Shown here piece by piece: positions 9,376-18,900 of a DNA stretch of 64,000 bases. The stretch is taken from assembly GCF_016745425.1 (NCBI RefSeq), contig NZ_JAERVK010000002.1, positions 186,001 through 250,000 on the forward strand. The letters are read 5' to 3'. The notes below the pieces were generated by a model, which saw only the letters and a list, made by a program, of their open reading frames with translations, ran no database searches and was not told where the DNA came from. Within the stretch, counting starts at the first letter, position 1. Each line of letters starts with the position of its first letter. The position numbers and the translations under genes are program-made. This stretch comes from Candidatus Methylomicrobium oryzae (GTDB lineage: Bacteria; Pseudomonadota; Gammaproteobacteria; Methylococcales; Methylomonadaceae).

Positions 9376-9754
9376 TCTCTTCATTCCCTCAAGAACACTC
9401 TTTCAACATACCGCCAAACTCATTGGTGTGGCGGCTTGCTGGCGCTCTTCAATGTCTGATTTCAAATTGGCACCGGCGGCGGACCACTGAGCGAGTCTGT
9501 AAATTTTCCCAAGCGATGTGGATTAATTTGCTTCCTCTCTACACCGGAAATAAGCTATTCTTGCCCGTGCAAAGTGGAGGCATCAAATAGCGGCATCAAG
9601 GTCTCAGACTTTTACTAAACCCATCAAAGACAGCTCATCTTTTCATTGAACTGTATCAAGCATTTAGGCTTTTGTTCTAAAGGCGCATTGATTCCTATCT
9701 TAATTCATCTAAACTTTAAAATCAGACAGTTTAAAAACACTCGGCAGGTTTTTT
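9376..9754. other. Gene-free stretch before lysM
   Basis: No supported gene. A hairpin at 9411-9434 (CCGCCA / TGGCGG arms) could end the preceding hypothetical gene, but has no T run. The rest is AT-rich and leads into the lysM start; no convincing promoter was fixed. The right boundary of the acquired segment lies somewhere here. Confidence 0.5.
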
Positions 9755-10873
9755 ATGGCTTTTCGAACAATTCTCGGCTTTATAGTTCCCTTGGTGTGTT
9801 GCTCTGCGGTGCTGGCTGAAGAAATCAGGTTGAATCCCTCCCATCCCGACCGCTATACGGTGGCAGAAGGCGATACGCTGTGGGATATCTCCGGAAAGTT
9901 TTTAAAGAATCCGGGGCAATGGCCCCTTCTGTGGAGTCATAACAATCAGATCAGAAATCCCCATCTGATCTATCCCGGCGACACGATCTATTTTTCGGTG
10001 GTGAACGGCCAGCCCCGGCTGAGTTTCTCTCCGACCGAAGCGGCCGCCGTTTCTCCCTCCGCCGGACCTTGTGTTCTCAACGAAGCGGACATCAAAAACG
10101 GGCGCACCAGTTTTGCGCTGTCTCCCGAAGGCAAGCTGCAACCCTGCATACGCGAGTCGGCAACCGCCAAGGCCGTGCAATTGATTCCGGCCGAAGCGAT
10201 TCAGAAGTTCCTGTCCCTGCCGCGCGTGCTCGGTGAAAACGAATTGAACCAGGCACCTTATATAGTGGACATTGCCGGAGAGCATCTGATTGCAGGCAAT
10301 GGCGACAAAGTGTATGCCCGTGCGATCGAGCAGCCGGACAGTCTGACGTATGCCGTCTACCGCGAAGGCGATATCTTGAGAAATCCGACCACCGAGGAAG
10401 TGTTGGGGTACGAAGCCAAGTACATCGCCGACCTGACCCTGCAGGAACCCGGCGATCCCGCCACGCTGACGATCACCCAAGCAAAAAGCGAAATCCTCGC
10501 CGGCGACCGGGTTCTCCCCACCAGCGAAGAAGAAGTCGTGCTGAATTATTTCCCGGAACCGCCCGAGGCAAGCATCAAAGGCAATATCATCGGGGTGCTC
10601 GACGGAGTCACCCAAATCGGCCGGTATAATGTCGTCGTGATCGACAAGGGCATTTTCGACGGCCTAAAAACCGGTCACGAACTGGACATTTACCAGCGCG
10701 GCAAAATTGCTTCGGACCCTTACAGCCCGGTCAAAAACGACGCCGTGCAAATGCCCGACGAATATGCCGGCAAGCTGATGGTATTCCGGCCTTTCGAGCG
10801 GGTTAGTTATGCACTGGTGATGCAGGCGCAGAGAGACATCCATGTCCTCGACAAGGTTCAATCTCCGGAGTAG
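9755..10873 (+). CDS. LysM-domain exported protein
   Basis: A 372-aa exported protein. It has a signal peptide (to about residue 21) and one LysM domain (about 32-82; YTVAEGDTLWDISGKFLKNP, then GQWPLLWSHN and YPGDTIYF), which binds peptidoglycan. The rest (to residue 372) is the conserved tail of the LysM protein usually found next to dprA in gammaproteobacteria. It probably sits in the periplasm at the cell wall. The gene overlaps the dprA start by 32 bp. In related genomes this gene is divergent from and adjacent to def; here about 2.2 kb of foreign sequence separates them. Confidence 0.9.
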   Translation: MAFRTILGFIVPLVCCSAVLAEEIRLNPSHPDRYTVAEGDTLWDISGKFLKNPGQWPLLWSHNNQIRNPHLIYPGDTIYFSVVNGQPRLSFSPTEAAAVSPSAGPCVLNEADIKNGRTSFALSPEGKLQPCIRESATAKAVQLIPAEAIQKFLSLPRVLGENELNQAPYIVDIAGEHLIAGNGDKVYARAIEQPDSLTYAVYREGDILRNPTTEEVLGYEAKYIADLTLQEPGDPATLTITQAKSEILAGDRVLPTSEEEVVLNYFPEPPEASIKGNIIGVLDGVTQIGRYNVVVIDKGIFDGLKTGHELDIYQRGKIASDPYSPVKNDAVQMPDEYAGKLMVFRPFERVSYALVMQAQRDIHVLDKVQSPE

Positions 10874-11972
10874 CCCTACGCCAAACGCCTCTTGCGATCT
10901 TTCTTATTGGCTTGCGCTGCTGCGTGTGCCGGGAGTCGGCAGCAGAACTTTTCTCGATCTGCTGGAAACACACTCTCCGGCGCAGCTGTTTTCCGAGTCT
11001 TCCTCCGCGTTGGCCTCCCTGGGCCTGAAGCCCGCCGCTGTCCAGGCGATTAAGCATCCCGACTGGCCGCTGATCGAGGCCGATCTGGCCTGGTCGAGCG
11101 AACCGGATCAACACATTGTTACGTTTGACGATCCCGCTTATCCCGAGTCATTGAAGCACATCGCCGATCCGCCTCCGGTGCTGTTCGTGCGTGGGGATCC
11201 GATTCTCCTGGCCCGGCCGCAAATCGCGATTGTAGGCAGCCGCAATCCCTCCGCAGTGGGACGGGAAACCGCCTTCCAATTCGCCAAGGCGCTCAGCGCA
11301 CACGGCTTCGTGATTGCCAGCGGCCTGGCCTTGGGAATCGATGCGGCCGGCCACGAAGGCGCTCTGGAAGGTCAAGGGCTGACCGTGGCCGTGGTCGGCA
11401 CCGGTCCGGACCGCATCTATCCCGCCGCAAACAAAAATCTGGCCATGCGCATCGTCGAGACAGGTGCCATCGCGACCGAACTGCCGCCCGGCACTCCTGC
11501 CAAGGCGCATCATTTTCCGCGCCGAAACCGGATCATCAGCGGTTTGTGCCGTGGCCTTCTGGTTGTCGAGGCGGCCAGAGAGAGCGGCTCGCTGATCACG
11601 GCGCGCCTGGCGCTGGAGCAAAACCGCGAGGTCTTTGCGATTCCCGGCTCGATCCATAATCCTTTGGCGCGCGGCTGTAATGCCCTGATCCGCGAAGGTG
11701 CCAAACTTGTCGAAACGGTGCAAGATATTATTGAGGAATTAGGTCAATATTATCAAGAAGATATGAATTATATCCCGCCGCAGGAACAATCAATGCTTGA
11801 CCTGGAGCAGCAAACATTATTGAATCTTGTCATGTATGACCCCACATCCATCGACGATCTGGTCGAGAAAACCGGCAAATCGGTCGAAACGATCGCCTCA
11901 ATGCTGTTAATCCTGGAGCTGAACGGTTACGTTTCAGCTGTCGCGGGTGGCTGTTATACCCGAATAAAATAA
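10842..11972 (+). CDS. dprA: DNA-processing protein DprA (Smf)
   Basis: Loads RecA on incoming single-stranded DNA during natural transformation and protects it. The 376-aa chain has an N-terminal helical (SAM-like) part, a Rossmann-fold DprA core (IVGSRNPSAVGRETAFQFAK, SGLALGIDAAGHEGAL, VVGTGPDRIYP, FPRRNRIISGL) and a C-terminal winged-helix-like end (about 310-376). The start overlaps the lysM end by 32 bp. Full length and all core motifs suggest it works. No other competence gene is in the window. Confidence 0.96.
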   Translation: MSSTRFNLRSSPTPNASCDLSYWLALLRVPGVGSRTFLDLLETHSPAQLFSESSSALASLGLKPAAVQAIKHPDWPLIEADLAWSSEPDQHIVTFDDPAYPESLKHIADPPPVLFVRGDPILLARPQIAIVGSRNPSAVGRETAFQFAKALSAHGFVIASGLALGIDAAGHEGALEGQGLTVAVVGTGPDRIYPAANKNLAMRIVETGAIATELPPGTPAKAHHFPRRNRIISGLCRGLLVVEAARESGSLITARLALEQNREVFAIPGSIHNPLARGCNALIREGAKLVETVQDIIEELGQYYQEDMNYIPPQEQSMLDLEQQTLLNLVMYDPTSIDDLVEKTGKSVETIASMLLILELNGYVSAVAGGCYTRIK

Positions 11973-11987
11973 TCTCTGGCGGGCGCT

Positions 11988-12455
11988 ATGAAAGAAAATA
12001 TTTTTGATGTTCTGATGTACCTCTTCGAAAACTATATGGAAGGCGAAACCGAAATTCTTCCCGACAGTGATGTGATCAGAACCGAGCTGCTGGAAGCAGG
12101 CTTCGAACAGATCGAAGTCAGCAAGGCGTTCGACTGGCTGGAATCGTTGAGTTTGCAAGGCGCGATTTCACCGACCGTCGCTCCGGCGTTCCGCATTTTT
12201 TGTGCCGAGGAAAAAGCCAAGCTGAGCACCGACTGCCTCGATCTGATCCTGTTTTTGGAGCAGAAAGGCATCTTAAGCTCCGCCAATCGCGAGATTGTGA
12301 TCGATCGGGCGATGGCGCTCGAAAACGAGGAAATTTCGGTCGAAAAACTCAAATGGATCGTGCTGATGGTGCTCTTGAGCCAACCTGATCAGGAAATCGC
12401 GTTCTCCCGAATGGAAGATTTCGTTTACGATCTGATTCCAACCTATTTGCATTGA
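11988..12455 (+). CDS. smg: Smg family protein (DUF494)
   Basis: A 155-aa acidic protein of the Smg/DUF494 family (start MKENIFDVLMYLFENYME). It is nearly always found directly after dprA, as here with a 15-bp gap, and before topA. It is cytoplasmic, with no signal or membrane segment. The biochemical role is unknown. Confidence 0.93.
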   Translation: MKENIFDVLMYLFENYMEGETEILPDSDVIRTELLEAGFEQIEVSKAFDWLESLSLQGAISPTVAPAFRIFCAEEKAKLSTDCLDLILFLEQKGILSSANREIVIDRAMALENEEISVEKLKWIVLMVLLSQPDQEIAFSRMEDFVYDLIPTYLH

Positions 12456-12548
12456 TGTTTGAGGCTCGGGTACGCGATTCGAGGTTCGAAGACCTCACCG
12501 ATTCATCCGACCGCCCGCACTTGGGCCTTGACTTTATTTTAAGGATAA

Positions 12549-14876
12549 ATGAGCAAAAATCTTGTTATCGTCGAATCTCCCGCCAAGGCCAAAACCATTG
12601 AAAAATACCTCGGCAAGGATTTTCAGGTGCTGGCCTCTTACGGACATGTCCGTGATTTGATCCCGAAGGAAGGTGCGGTCGATCCGGACCATGATTTTGC
12701 GATGAAATACGAGGTGATCGAGCGTAATTTGCGCCATGTGCAGGCAATCGGCAAGGCGCTCAAAGACGCCGACGCATTGTATCTCGCTACCGACCCCGAC
12801 CGCGAGGGCGAAGCAATCTCCTGGCACCTGTACGAGTTGCTAAAGGAAAAGAAATCCTTGAAAAACAAGGCAGTGCACCGGGTCGTCTTTCACGAAATCA
12901 CCAAGAAGGCCGTTACCGAAGCGATCGCGCATCCGTCCGAACTGGCGACGAACCTGATCAATGCGCAACAGGCGCGGCGGGCGCTCGATTACCTGGTCGG
13001 CTTCAAGTTGTCGCCGCTGCTCTGGAAAAAGATCCGCCGCGGCTTGTCCGCCGGCCGCGTGCAAAGCCCTGCGCTCAGGATGATCGTCGAACGCGAGATG
13101 GAAATCGAAGCGTTCAAAAGCCGTGAATATTGGACCATCGATGCGCTGTTGACGGCAGACGAGCAAACCTTCAAGGCCAAGCTGACGCATCTGAACGGCG
13201 AGAAACTGAATCAGTTCAGCATTACCGACCGGCAAACCGCCGAGCAGGCTCGGCAGACCTTGCTGGAGGCCGCGGACGGCCGCCTGGTCGTCGCCAAGCT
13301 TGAAAAGAAGCAGCAGAAGCGTAACCCCGCGCCTCCCTTCACGACTTCGACCCTCCAGCAGGAAGCTGCGCGCAAGCTCGGCTTTACGACCAAACGCACG
13401 ATGATGGTTGCCCAGCAGCTGTACGAAGGGATTGACATCGGCGGCGAAACCGCCGGGCTGATCACCTACATGCGTACCGACTCGGTCAATTTATCGGTTG
13501 AGGCGGTTGCCGAAATGCGCGAGATGATCGCAGAAAACTACGGCCCCGAAAACGTGCCGAAAGAACCGCGGATATTCAAGACCAAATCGAAAAACGCCCA
13601 GGAGGCGCATGAAGCGATTCGGCCGACTTATCCCCGCTATCAACCGGCTCAGCTCAAAAAGCACCTCAGCGACGAGCAGTTCAAACTTTACGACTTGATC
13701 TGGAAACGCACGATCGCCTGCCAGATGGCTCAGGCCACGATCAACATGATCGCGGTCGACCTGACCTGCGGCGAACGCAATGAGCATGTATTCAGGGCGA
13801 CCGGTTCGACGATCGCCTCTCCGGGCTTCATGGCCGTCTATCTGGAAGGCAGGGACGACGCCGGCGACAGCGACGACAAGGAAAGCTTTCTGCCGCCGCT
13901 TGCGGAAGGCCGCCCCGTGCCGCTGAACGACATCGTCAATGCGCAGCATTTCACCGAACCGCCGCCGCGCTACAGCGAAGCGAGCCTGGTCAAGGCGCTC
14001 GAAGAGCATGGAATCGGCCGGCCGTCGACCTATGCCTCGATCATTTCGACCCTGCAGAACCGCGACTACGCGACGCTCGAAAACAAACGCTTCCATCCGA
14101 CCGACGTCGGCCGGATCGTGAACAAGTTTCTGACCGAGCATTTTACGAAGTATGTCGATTACGATTTCACCGCAAAGCTCGAAGACGATCTCGATGCGGT
14201 GTCGCGCGGCGAAAAGGACTGGATTCCGCTGATGAGCGAGTTCTGGAACCCGTTCAACACGCTGATCCAGGAAAAAGACGAAAACGTGCAGCGCAAGGAC
14301 GTGACCCAGGAAGCGCTCGACGAAAGCTGCCCCGAATGCGGCAGCCCGTTGTCGATCCGTCTGGGCCGCAACGGCCGCTTCATCGGCTGCACCAATTACC
14401 CGGGCTGTTCCTATACCCGCAATCTGAACGAGGATCAAAACGAAGCCGCGGAGCCTGAAGTTGTCGACGGGCGGACTTGTCCGAAGTGCGCTTCGCCGCT
14501 GGTACTGAAATCGGGACGCTACGGCAAATTCATCGGCTGCAGCGCCTACCCGAAGTGCAAACATATCGAACCCTTGGAAAAACCGCTCGATACCGGCGTC
14601 GAATGCCCGAAGTGCAAAAAAGGCAGCATCCTGAAACGCAAGTCGCGCAGCAACAAGATTTTTTATTCCTGTTCGGAGTACCCGAAATGCGACTATGCGC
14701 TCTGGAATGCGCCGCTGAAGGAAAGCTGCCCGGAATGTAACTGGCCGGTGCTGACCGTCAAGGAAACGAAGCGGCGTGGTGTCGAAAAAGTCTGCCCGCA
14801 GAAAGATTGCAGTTATGCGACGCCTTATGAAGGCGACCCTGCCGATGCGCAAGGGCCCCGAGAAGCCAGAGCCTGA
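12549..14876 (+). CDS. topA: DNA topoisomerase I
   Basis: Relaxes negative supercoils by cutting one strand. 775 aa. A Toprim domain (VIVESPAKAKTIEKYLG; acidic triad YLATDPDREGEA) is followed by the type IA core with the active-site Tyr in GLITYMRTDSVN. The C-terminus has four cysteine clusters (CPECGSP, CPKCASP, CPKCKKG, CPECNWP), so it has four zinc-ribbon-like modules. It is shorter than the E. coli enzyme (865 aa) because the terminal non-zinc DNA-binding domains are missing. A strong hairpin overlaps the stop codon. Confidence 0.98.
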   Translation: MSKNLVIVESPAKAKTIEKYLGKDFQVLASYGHVRDLIPKEGAVDPDHDFAMKYEVIERNLRHVQAIGKALKDADALYLATDPDREGEAISWHLYELLKEKKSLKNKAVHRVVFHEITKKAVTEAIAHPSELATNLINAQQARRALDYLVGFKLSPLLWKKIRRGLSAGRVQSPALRMIVEREMEIEAFKSREYWTIDALLTADEQTFKAKLTHLNGEKLNQFSITDRQTAEQARQTLLEAADGRLVVAKLEKKQQKRNPAPPFTTSTLQQEAARKLGFTTKRTMMVAQQLYEGIDIGGETAGLITYMRTDSVNLSVEAVAEMREMIAENYGPENVPKEPRIFKTKSKNAQEAHEAIRPTYPRYQPAQLKKHLSDEQFKLYDLIWKRTIACQMAQATINMIAVDLTCGERNEHVFRATGSTIASPGFMAVYLEGRDDAGDSDDKESFLPPLAEGRPVPLNDIVNAQHFTEPPPRYSEASLVKALEEHGIGRPSTYASIISTLQNRDYATLENKRFHPTDVGRIVNKFLTEHFTKYVDYDFTAKLEDDLDAVSRGEKDWIPLMSEFWNPFNTLIQEKDENVQRKDVTQEALDESCPECGSPLSIRLGRNGRFIGCTNYPGCSYTRNLNEDQNEAAEPEVVDGRTCPKCASPLVLKSGRYGKFIGCSAYPKCKHIEPLEKPLDTGVECPKCKKGSILKRKSRSNKIFYSCSEYPKCDYALWNAPLKESCPECNWPVLTVKETKRRGVEKVCPQKDCSYATPYEGDPADAQGPREARA

Positions 14877-14885
14877 CTTCTCGGG
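14857..14885 (+). terminator. Hairpin over the topA stop codon
   Basis: Nine-bp perfect stem (CCCGAGAAG / CTTCTCGGG) with an 11-nt loop containing the topA stop. No T run follows, so it may slow ribosomes or protect the transcript instead of terminating. Confidence 0.45.
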
Positions 14886-14925
14886 CTTGGCTCGCAGGGC
14901 CTAAATTCGATCCCCAAGCCGATTT

Positions 14926-15180
14926 ATGCCGAATATCACTATTTATACGACCAGAATATGCCCTTACTGCATTATGGCAAAGCGTTTGCTGGACAGGAAG
15001 GGCGTCAGCTACACCGAAATCAATGTCGATGCGGAGCCCGGCCTGCGCGAAGAAATGATGACTAAATCGAAACGGCGCACCGTTCCGCAGATTTTCATCG
15101 GAGACCTTCACATCGGCGGTTTCGATGAGTTGTATGCACTGGACCAGTCGAAGCAGCTGGATCCGCTATTGGAGAAATGA
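14926..15180 (+). CDS. grxC: Glutaredoxin 3
   Basis: Small thiol-disulfide oxidoreductase (84 aa) that uses glutathione. The active site CPYC lies at about residues 12-15 (TTRICPYCIMAKRLL). The TVPQIFIGDLHIGG segment holds the cis-Pro and glutathione-binding loop. Length and motifs fit the GrxC class. It lies 49 bp after topA and is followed by a strong hairpin at 15212-15232. Confidence 0.95.
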   Translation: MPNITIYTTRICPYCIMAKRLLDRKGVSYTEINVDAEPGLREEMMTKSKRRTVPQIFIGDLHIGGFDELYALDQSKQLDPLLEK

Positions 15181-15211
15181 GTTGCTGGAAGCAGACAGGG
15201 AAGACCGGGAG

Positions 15212-15232
15212 CCGGGGCGATTGACGCCCCGG
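15212..15232. terminator. Bidirectional hairpin between grxC and the PA3496-type gene
   Basis: Perfect 8-bp GC stem (CCGGGGCG / CGCCCCGG) with a 5-nt loop between two convergent genes. No long T run on either strand. Confidence 0.55.
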
Positions 15233-15245
15233 AGAGAAGGAAGGC

Positions 15246-15467
15246 TCAAAATCCTAATTCAGCCTCGTCGAGATCGTCGAACTGCTCTCTGAGCCGCTTT
15301 TTTTCCCAGTAAATTTCAATTTTCCGGCGAGCATCGCGTTTGACGGTATCGCCTTCGCTCGAATCGAGCGCTCCAAATTCGGCATCGTCGAAAATGTCGT
15401 CATCATGATCCATATGAGTCAAAGGTTCGTCGGCTTTGCTCGCCAACTTTACAGAAGTTCTTGCCAT
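15246..15467 (-). CDS. PA3496-type small protein (putative envelope integrity)
   Basis: A 73-aa acidic protein. The start is taken at MARTSVKLAS (ATG at 15467) because upstream codons give no plausible leader and GAGTG precedes this ATG. The C-terminal segment (DARRKIEIYWEKKRLREQ) is typical of the PA3496 family, named for a Pseudomonas protein linked to envelope integrity. It has no signal peptide or membrane segment and is probably cytoplasmic. Function is not established. It converges on grxC. Confidence 0.8.
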   Translation of the reverse strand: MARTSVKLASKADEPLTHMDHDDDIFDDAEFGALDSSEGDTVKRDARRKIEIYWEKKRLREQFDDLDEAELGF

Positions 15468-15913
15468 AGTTACACTCTTTAAAAACAATGATGCTTCCCG
15501 GCGGTTTCCCCGGAAAGATCGGAAACAAGTTGAATTAACGCATTCGGCGTCCGGCATCAAAACGCTATCCGTTTCAAACAGCCAAACCCAAGGTTATTTG
15601 GAATAATGGCGGCGGCTTTCGCGAATTTCAAGCCGTTCCGAAGTTATTTCGTATCGAAAAAATCAGCCGCTTTTCACCGCGTATCCCCGCTGATCTACGA
15701 CGTTAGCGGGGTTAAGAATTCCTCAGAATGGACGCCGGGAGAAATCCACCTTTTATCTTACCGATAAACAGTCGATTTCCTTTCTAAGGACCGGAAAAAC
15801 CTTCAAAAGTTCTCTGTCGGCTCTTAATCTTTCAAGCCGGCGCAAAGCAGAGCCGGAGGAAGGGCTTGGCGACCGCACCGCCCTTCCGGCAGCCCTGCTT
15901 CAGGGAAGCGGAT
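15468..15913. other. Gene-free stretch with two hairpins
   Basis: No gene supported. It holds a 7-bp stem at 15685-15711 (CCCCGCT / AGCGGGG) and a better hairpin at 15858-15887 just downstream of the large oxidoreductase gene. Confidence 0.5.
15858..15887 (-). terminator. Terminator-like hairpin after the large oxidoreductase
   Basis: Eight-bp perfect stem (GGAAGGGC / GCCCTTCC) with a 14-nt loop, 27 bp past the stop on the minus strand. It lacks a T tract. Confidence 0.45.
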
Positions 15914-18900
15914 TTACTGCTTTTCGAGCAGATAATCCAGCCACAGATTCGACAGCTTTTCCTGCACCGTATTTTGACGCAGACGCGCGTTCAGATGCGG
16001 GAAGTCGACCTTGTCCAGATCCTGATCCTGGTTGTAGCAGGAATACACGAAATATTCTTTGCCGGATTCCGCATCGACATGCTTGCACAGGCATTGTGCG
16101 CAGATGCCTTTCATCATGCACTGCATCGGCGAGTTGATCGAGCCGATTGCATGCTGGACCTTGTTCAGGTACGGCTTCAGCACGTTGAAGCGCGCGTCCT
16201 TCACCGCGGCCATCATCCGGTCCGAACCGATCACGATCAGGTGGTCCACATCGGCAAGCGAAATCGGCTGCTCGCCGAGTTCGCCTTTCGCATAGGCGAC
16301 CATGCATTCCAGAATATTACCGACGAAGGTCTTGTCCTGCGGACGCGTCGGTTCGAACGGCTCGGCGCCCGGGGTATTGTCGACCGACCAGATAATCACG
16401 TCGGATGCCGCCTCGATGTCTTCGACCTTGAAGATGTCCCGGCGGTACTTGTACCCGGCGAAATAGATCACGCGGTTGCCGGCGCTCCGCAATGCCTTGC
16501 CGATCGAGAACAATACCGCATTGCCGAGGCCGCCACCGATCAGCAGCACAGTTTGGCCGGTCGGAATTTCGGTCGGTGCGCCGGTCACGCCCATCAGGAT
16601 TAGCGGATCGCCGACCTTCCAGGTTGCGCACAGGCGCGATGACGAGCCCATCTCCAGCGCGATCAGCGAAATCGTGCCTTTTTCCTTGTCGACTTCGGCT
16701 CCGGTTAGCGCCAGGCCTTCGGCGGCCAGCACGGTGCCGCCCTTGACCGGCGCATGGGCTTCGAAATTCTGCAGGCGGTAGAACTGGCCCGGCTCGAATT
16801 TGGCCGCCGCCATCGGCGCCTTTACGATCACCTCGATGATTGTCGGCGTCAGGCGGTTGATTGCCACGATCGTCGCGGTAAAGGCTTCGTCCAGCGACGC
16901 GAAAAACCCTTTCAGGCCGGCATTTCGCTCTGCCTGCAAGGCAGGATCGAGTCCTGCCAGATCTTTCTCGAACAATTTCGCAACGTGCGGATAGCCGTTC
17001 TTCGCGCTTGCCATCGCCTTGACCACGTTGCCGGCATAGACCGGGTGGTTGTCACCGTAGAAGCTGATGAATTTGCCTTCCTTCCGGTAAGAAGTCAGCG
17101 GCGCAGGCTTGCCGAGTTTCGGCGCGGCCTCGTCGTGCATCGGCACCAGTTCCAGGTTGCCGTCGTGCCATTCCGGCTGGTAGCGCTGGAAGAACCATTT
17201 GTCCATTACGAACGTTTCCGGGTACTCGCTTTGATAGATCGTGTTCGGCGAAGTGCCGGCCGCGATATATAGATTGCGCAGCGGCACGGTCACCATCTGT
17301 TTCTTGCTGACCCAGCGGCCTTCTTCGAACTCCAGCTTTTCGAACTCGACAGCTTGCAAATGGCCGTACTGGTCAGGAATCGCGCTGACCGGGCTCATGC
17401 CTTCGGCGAGCGCAATGCCTTCTTCGAGCGCTTCGGAGATTTCCTCGTGATTTTGCCGGTAAGCAGGCGCATCCTTCATGCCTTTCCGGTAGAACAGAGT
17501 CACGCCGCCCCAACCTTCGACCAGCGGCTGGAAGTTCGGCGCTTCGCCGGCCGCGGCGGCCCGCTCGCGTTCAGCACGGATTGCCCGGCCGTGCCCCAGG
17601 AATTCGTCCAGAATGACTGCTTCTTCCTGATCGTAGCGCTTCCGCACCGCTTCTTCGCCGTAGACGGATACCAGCGTTTCGTAGCGGCCGAGCATTTTTT
17701 CGACCTGCACCGGGTAATACGCCATCAGTTCGGTCGCAGTATCGATCGCGGTTAGACCGCCGCCGATCACGCCGGCCGGGAGGCGCACCTGCAGGTTTGC
17801 CAGCGACGAGGCCTTTGCCGCGCCGGTCAGCTGCAGCGCCATCAGGAAGTCGGACGCCTTGCGGATGCCGCGGAGCAGGTTGTTTTTCAGGTCGATGATC
17901 GTCGGTTTGCCGGCGCCGGAAGCGATACAGATATGATCGAAGCCCATCCGCCAGGCATCCTCGATCGTGATCGTGCCGCCGAAGCGGACCCCGCCGTAAG
18001 CGCGGAACGCGTTCCGGCGCAGCAGCGTCAGGTAGATCACCTTCAGGAAATTCTTGTCCCAGCGTACGGTAATCCCGTATTCGGCGACGCCGCCGAAACC
18101 GGCCAGAATGCGCTTGTCGAGATCCTCATAAAGTTCGCGGAAATCGGCGATCGGCTGAGGCAATGTGTCGCCATCGCCGGTCAATGCGGCAGGCAGCGGC
18201 TCCAGCTTCAGGCCGTCGATGCCGGCTACGCCGAAGCCTTCGTTCAGCAGGTAATGGCTCATCGTGTAGCCGGCCGGTCCAAGACCGACGACCAGTACAT
18301 TCTTGCCGTTGTAAGGCTTCATGACCGGGCGCTTCACGTTTAAAGGATTCCAGCGCGTCAGCAGGCTGTAGATCTCGAAGCCGTACGGCATGAACAAGAC
18401 GTCGGTCAAGACGTTCGTTTCGATTTGCGGAATGTTGACCGGATCGGTCTTCTGATAGATGCAGCCCTTCATGCAGTCGTTGCAGATCCGGTGGCCGGTG
18501 CCCGGGCACATCGGATTGTCGACGATGATGATCGCCAGCGCGCCGATATTGTCGCCTCCGCGCTTGACCAGATGCATCTCGGAAATCTTCTCTTCGAGCG
18601 GGCAACCGGTAGTGGTCACGCCCAAAGGGTCGACCTTGTAGGTATTGGTCTTCTTGTTGCGCATCCCTTTCGAGCAGGAATCGGTATCCCGGTCATGGCA
18701 ATAGATGCAGTGATCGACTTCGGACAAAGCCTGACGCTCGTTGAAACGCGGATCGGTCAGCTTGAAACCGTCGCGGCGGCGGCGGTGCGCCAGCTCGCCC
18801 ATCCAGACCGAAAATTCGCCCTTATCGATCACGTTGTGCTCGACCAGGTTTTCGAAATCGCGCTTTTCGGGGAATTTGAAGCTGAGCCAGTGTTCCGCGA

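Noticed and set aside
13491-14852. 453-aa minus-strand ORF opposite topA
   Set aside because: Shadow of topA, with Arg/Phe/Asp-rich composition and no recognisable domain.
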